Positions 61,201 to 64,000 of a DNA stretch of 64,000 bases are shown piece after piece (position 1 is the first letter of the stretch; each line of letters begins with the position of its first letter). Source of the DNA: Oryzias latipes (lineage: Eukaryota; Chordata; Actinopteri; Beloniformes; Adrianichthyidae); contig NC_019866.2 in assembly GCF_002234675.1 (NCBI RefSeq), positions 19,823,311 to 19,887,310 of the forward strand. Reading direction: 5' to 3'. The notes under the pieces are model-generated. The model worked only from the letters and a program-made list of their open reading frames with translations. It was not told the origin of the DNA and searched no databases. The position numbers and the translations under genes were made by a program.

Positions 61201-63717
61201 ATGGACGGCCCTCAAAGAGCAACTAATCTCATAGGTAGAACAACAAATAAATAAACCTGAAGACTCAGTGTTTTCATCTTTGACACCCTAACAGCACTCC
61301 CAGCTAAACAGAGCTTACACTTTTCTAATTATGAATATCTTAAAGTCCCACTCCAATCATCTTTTGATCTATTTTAAAAGTGTTCCCAGGGGTCTTTTAA
61401 TTATGATTCTGACATATTTAGGCCAAATAAAAAAAATCTGTGTTTTTTCTAGGACATAGTTTCTGCAGAGCAGCAGGAGTTCATCAGAAATTTTTCTCCA
61501 AGTTGTGGTGCAGAATAAACCTGCCTTCATTTCCCATCATCCCTTTGTTTATACTCTCTCCCACTAGCTTACAGCTCCTCACACCCCCAACCTAACATTA
61601 GCTGTGCAACAAAAATGGCGAGCAATATCGGACAGTTTTGAGATGGATGCCAGCTCAGATGAGGAAAACAAAAATGTTCATGGATCCTTCCGTCTGCAAG
61701 TGGATGCATCAGAAATGAGCGGAGCAGGGAGACTTTGGCCCGCCCGTTTCACTTTCTAAATCACAAATGAAACCTTTTTCAAATGGCATTTTTTCATCTG
61801 CTCCTGATCCAAAACGATTTTAATAAAGAAATAATCAGTCACACAGTTTTAATCTCAAATTATTTTAAGTATGTGCTTCATAATGAGAAAAAAAAACTAC
61901 AAGAAAAGGTTAAAAACACCCCAAAACACAATTTTCCTCAAGTGGGTCTTAATAACTAAAATTGAGTAAAAAAGGAAATTTAAAACACTGTTCTAAAGCA
62001 GTACCACCTTTATTTTCCAAGAAGATACATCTTGATAGGATTTATATCAGTCAAAACATCTGTATTTGCTCAATTTTTAATTTCTTCTTTCTAAAATCAA
62101 TAACCAATTCTTTGATTTTTTTTCCAATAAAGTATTAATAAGGCAGAAAAAAGCTGGACGCCCTATTTAAAAAACAGGCTTATTGTCACAACAAAGACCC
62201 ACAAGAGAAGTGTCAACTGAGAATTTCTGTAAAACAAAAGATAATTCAACATGTTTGCATGTGAATATAGAAAATGAAAATAGAAATAAAAGGTTAACAG
62301 GTCAGACAAATATAGCTTTAGAATCCCAATAATAAGCCACATCAATGCATAAACTCAGAGTAAACAGGCTGATTAAGTCAGACAAATGGAAAATATGTTG
62401 GTGGAGTGGAAAGGATGTAAAGAGGTCATTTAAATAACAATTACAACATTCTGAAGCTATTTATCATGGACATAAGCAAGTTAGCTTCCTACCTGCAACT
62501 GAGAAACAGCTTTTAAAATGTTGTGCCTGTTTTGAAGAAGGGAGGATGGAGATGAGTGAGCGGTGGAGAGAGCCTGCTGGAGCCAGGGCACCTGCTGCCA
62601 CGCACAGGACAACTGCAAGAGTTCATCAAGTTGGAGTTCAGCATCCATTCTCACTTGCGGTGACTGACACATGCAACACTTCAAAATAGGTCACCAGCAG
62701 GGTATTTGGAGAATCAGCATGTCTCAACTGACAATTCACCTTAGCAAACCAAAGGAAGTCTTGAGTGATGGAGGTGGAGCAGCACTGGATCTCCACCAGC
62801 GGGATCTGATCTTCAGCTGTCACCAAGACGCTGTCTTTGTGGTAGAATACAGTCGCCAGGTATACACCCCTGAAGAGATCAATGTCAGTCACACGTAACT
62901 GAGATGAAAATTTGTACGAATTTGACAGATTTTCTCTCAGAATAGTCTATATGATCCCTCCCAAAGAGCATTTTAACTCGGTAACAAGGTACCAAAATGC
63001 TGTGCTTAAGTTGACGTTTCCACTGTTTCTTCAAAAGGTGTTTGTCATTGTCAGAGCATCTGATAAATAGCTGCAGGAAGAAGCATTTCCTAGCCACTTG
63101 CCGTTTGCAATGGTACACTGATTTCAGCAATCATCTTCCTCGAAAATGTCTCCACATTCATCTCGAAGAAGCAGCAACTCTTATGTGACTAATGTTCTAT
63201 TCAAAACTGATACCAAAAAGCCAGGGTTCTGGCGTGTACTTTGTTGTGTTCGCTGCTACATTTGCGTCACATTTAATGTTCTTTTTCTCGATAACCTCAA
63301 GGAGAACAGGAAAGACAGATGAGAGCTACCTTTGTAGAAGACGAACAAACTTGGTGGCAGAATGGAACAGCTGTTTGATGCCTCGTGAAACTGACAGCCG
63401 CTTGCCGGGACTCTGGGGCTTTGAGGTCTCTGTGGAATAGAAGAGAGGAGGATCAGCCTAGATTGAACAAAAAAAAATCTCTTTATCTGGCTAAATGCAC
63501 TCACTATTCAAACTCTATGAAATTGTTGAAGTGGTTTTAGCTGCTTTAGAAACAAACCCTGGATGTATATTTGCAGAACTGTAGCAACACATGTACGATC
63601 TTTTGTTACCCATGCAATATCCTCTGTACTGTGATTCTCTGGCATCTTCCAACAACTTTCTCACGAGGCCCTCGTGGTTCCTGAACTGTGACTTCACACC
63701 AACACACTCTCTCCAGC
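55289..63717 (-). CDS. Unidentified conserved-looking multi-exon protein, C-terminal 743 residues
   Basis: I do not recognise the family. Twelve exons in consistent phase, all with GT/AG borders: 63610-63717, 63330-63429, 62740-62869, 62493-62663, 60802-60908, 58891-59005, 58606-58772, 58115-58292, 57821-57983, 57256-57422, 56930-57128, 55289-55917. The 5' part lies beyond the window. The product is soluble and mostly helical: LVRKLLEDARESQYRGY, RGIKQLFHSATKFVRLLQ, a beta-like block (GVYLATVFYHKDSVLV, DQIPLVEIQCC), then helices (IPNLLCHTRVRHNAHVTREEW, YGVYTRELLQFDEKLSMLLLL, FWTYERDFLSQYCQAWVRLEL, VVWRDARWIMDCLQCVRSKQW). The last about 210 residues are acidic, Ser/Thr/Glu-rich and probably disordered, ending WDKPSNSSS. 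No transmembrane helix or catalytic motif is visible. Twelve phase-compatible exons with no internal stop argue strongly for a real gene. A minus-strand AATAAA lies at 54915-54910. Confidence 0.8.
56272..56420. repeat. TTCC tetranucleotide microsatellite
   Basis: About 37 copies of TTCC with one CCTCTTCC interruption near 56388, in the last intron of the minus-strand gene. Confidence 0.97.
58355..58520 (+). mobile_element. tRNA-derived SINE in an intron
   Basis: A-box-like GAGGTAGAGCAG and B-box-like GGAGGTTCACTTCC at 58370-58420, then AAAATGTCCTTGAACAGGACAC and TGTGTGTGAATGTGTG, as in fish V-SINE-type elements. It lies between exons 58115-58292 and 58606-58772, antisense to the gene. Confidence 0.75.
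59006..60801. other. Intron of the unidentified gene, nothing else recognised
   Basis: AT-rich. 59270-59540 is GC-richer and open in two frames, but no protein family or splice context supports an exon. Confidence 0.5.
61344..61948 (+). mobile_element. TTAA-flanked nonautonomous element, copy 6 (intronic, complete)
   Basis: 605 bp with TTAA on each side (61340-61343 and 61949-61952) and short inverted ends (AGTCCCACTC and AAGTGGGTC). This is the cleanest copy for defining the element. The internal ATGGCGAGCAATATCGG marks the embedded ORF, here broken. Lies in the intron between exons 60802-60908 and 62493-62663. Confidence 0.85.
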
Positions 63718-64000
63718 CTGCACAGGCAAAAAGAGTCACAAATCCTCACTTTAATGCATATAAATAAATCAATTTAAAAAAAATTGCACTGTTTTTTGCT
63801 GTGTGAGTTGATAAAAAAGATTATCCACAAACGTAATGTTGTAGAAAATAAAGAAAAATGTTGGTTTGAAAGTACTATAATTTATTCTTTAGAACTAACA
63901 TGACAATAAATGTTTTGGTGCAAATGATGGTATTTCCAAATAATGAAATAAAATGCCAATAAACTCTATATGCTTCTGGAGAAACATTATGTAAAAAATA
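63718..64000. other. Intron, no exon seen
   Basis: AT-rich sequence upstream of the most 5' exon visible in the window. Confidence 0.6.

Overview
The window is nuclear DNA from a ray-finned (teleost, probably percomorph) fish; I cannot name the species. The evidence is split genes with GT/AG introns, long microsatellites, dense fish-type transposable elements (L2/Rex1-like and RTE-like LINEs, tRNA-derived SINEs, a chromodomain Ty3/gypsy element, a pogo/Tigger element, small inverted-repeat elements), a GIMAP GTPase, and the gene order sox10 - kcnj4 - kdelr3, which matches the human 22q13.1 neighbourhood.

Layout. (1) 1-928, minus strand: first coding exon of sox10, cut by the window edge. Possible 5' noncoding exons and a promoter lie at 1151-1242 and 2846-3071, and a 170-bp TCTA microsatellite sits directly behind the candidate promoter. 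(2) 4.4-20.7 kb: intergenic, AT-rich, with a SINE, an L2-type LINE and copies of a roughly 600-bp TTAA-flanked element. (3) 20703-22334, minus: intact coding exon of a Kir2 channel (kcnj4/Kir2.3-like), preceded by a clear 5'UTR splice acceptor. (4) 26.5-37 kb: transposon-rich block. A LINE (plus) is interrupted by a second LINE (minus) and by a nearly pristine LTR retrotransposon (minus, 31676-36455) with a single 1416-codon gag-pol ORF. (5) 37.9-44.6 kb: pogo/Tigger derivative, a perfect 16-bp hairpin, a decayed RTE LINE. (6) 45348-47613, plus: complete five-exon kdelr3. (7) 48577-49792, minus: complete two-exon GIMAP-type GTPase, convergent with kdelr3. (8) 51.3-54.5 kb: a decayed coiled-coil coding relic, a small inverted-repeat element and a GC-rich block. 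(9) 55289-63717, minus: the last twelve exons (744 codons including stop) of a conserved-looking gene I do not recognise.

The host genes do not form one pathway: a neural-crest/glial transcription factor, a K+ channel, the ER-retrieval receptor, an immune-type GTPase and an unidentified protein. They are linked by synteny only. The most notable system is the LTR element. The 10 bases that begin 2 nt after its 5' LTR are exactly complementary to a decamer at the predicted transcript start inside the LTR, as expected of the self-priming Tf1/sushi group, and its ORF fills almost all of the space between the LTRs. Also notable are an interspersed family carrying the same short ORF in several copies, and substitutions at normally invariant sites in sox10, the Kir channel and the GIMAP protein.
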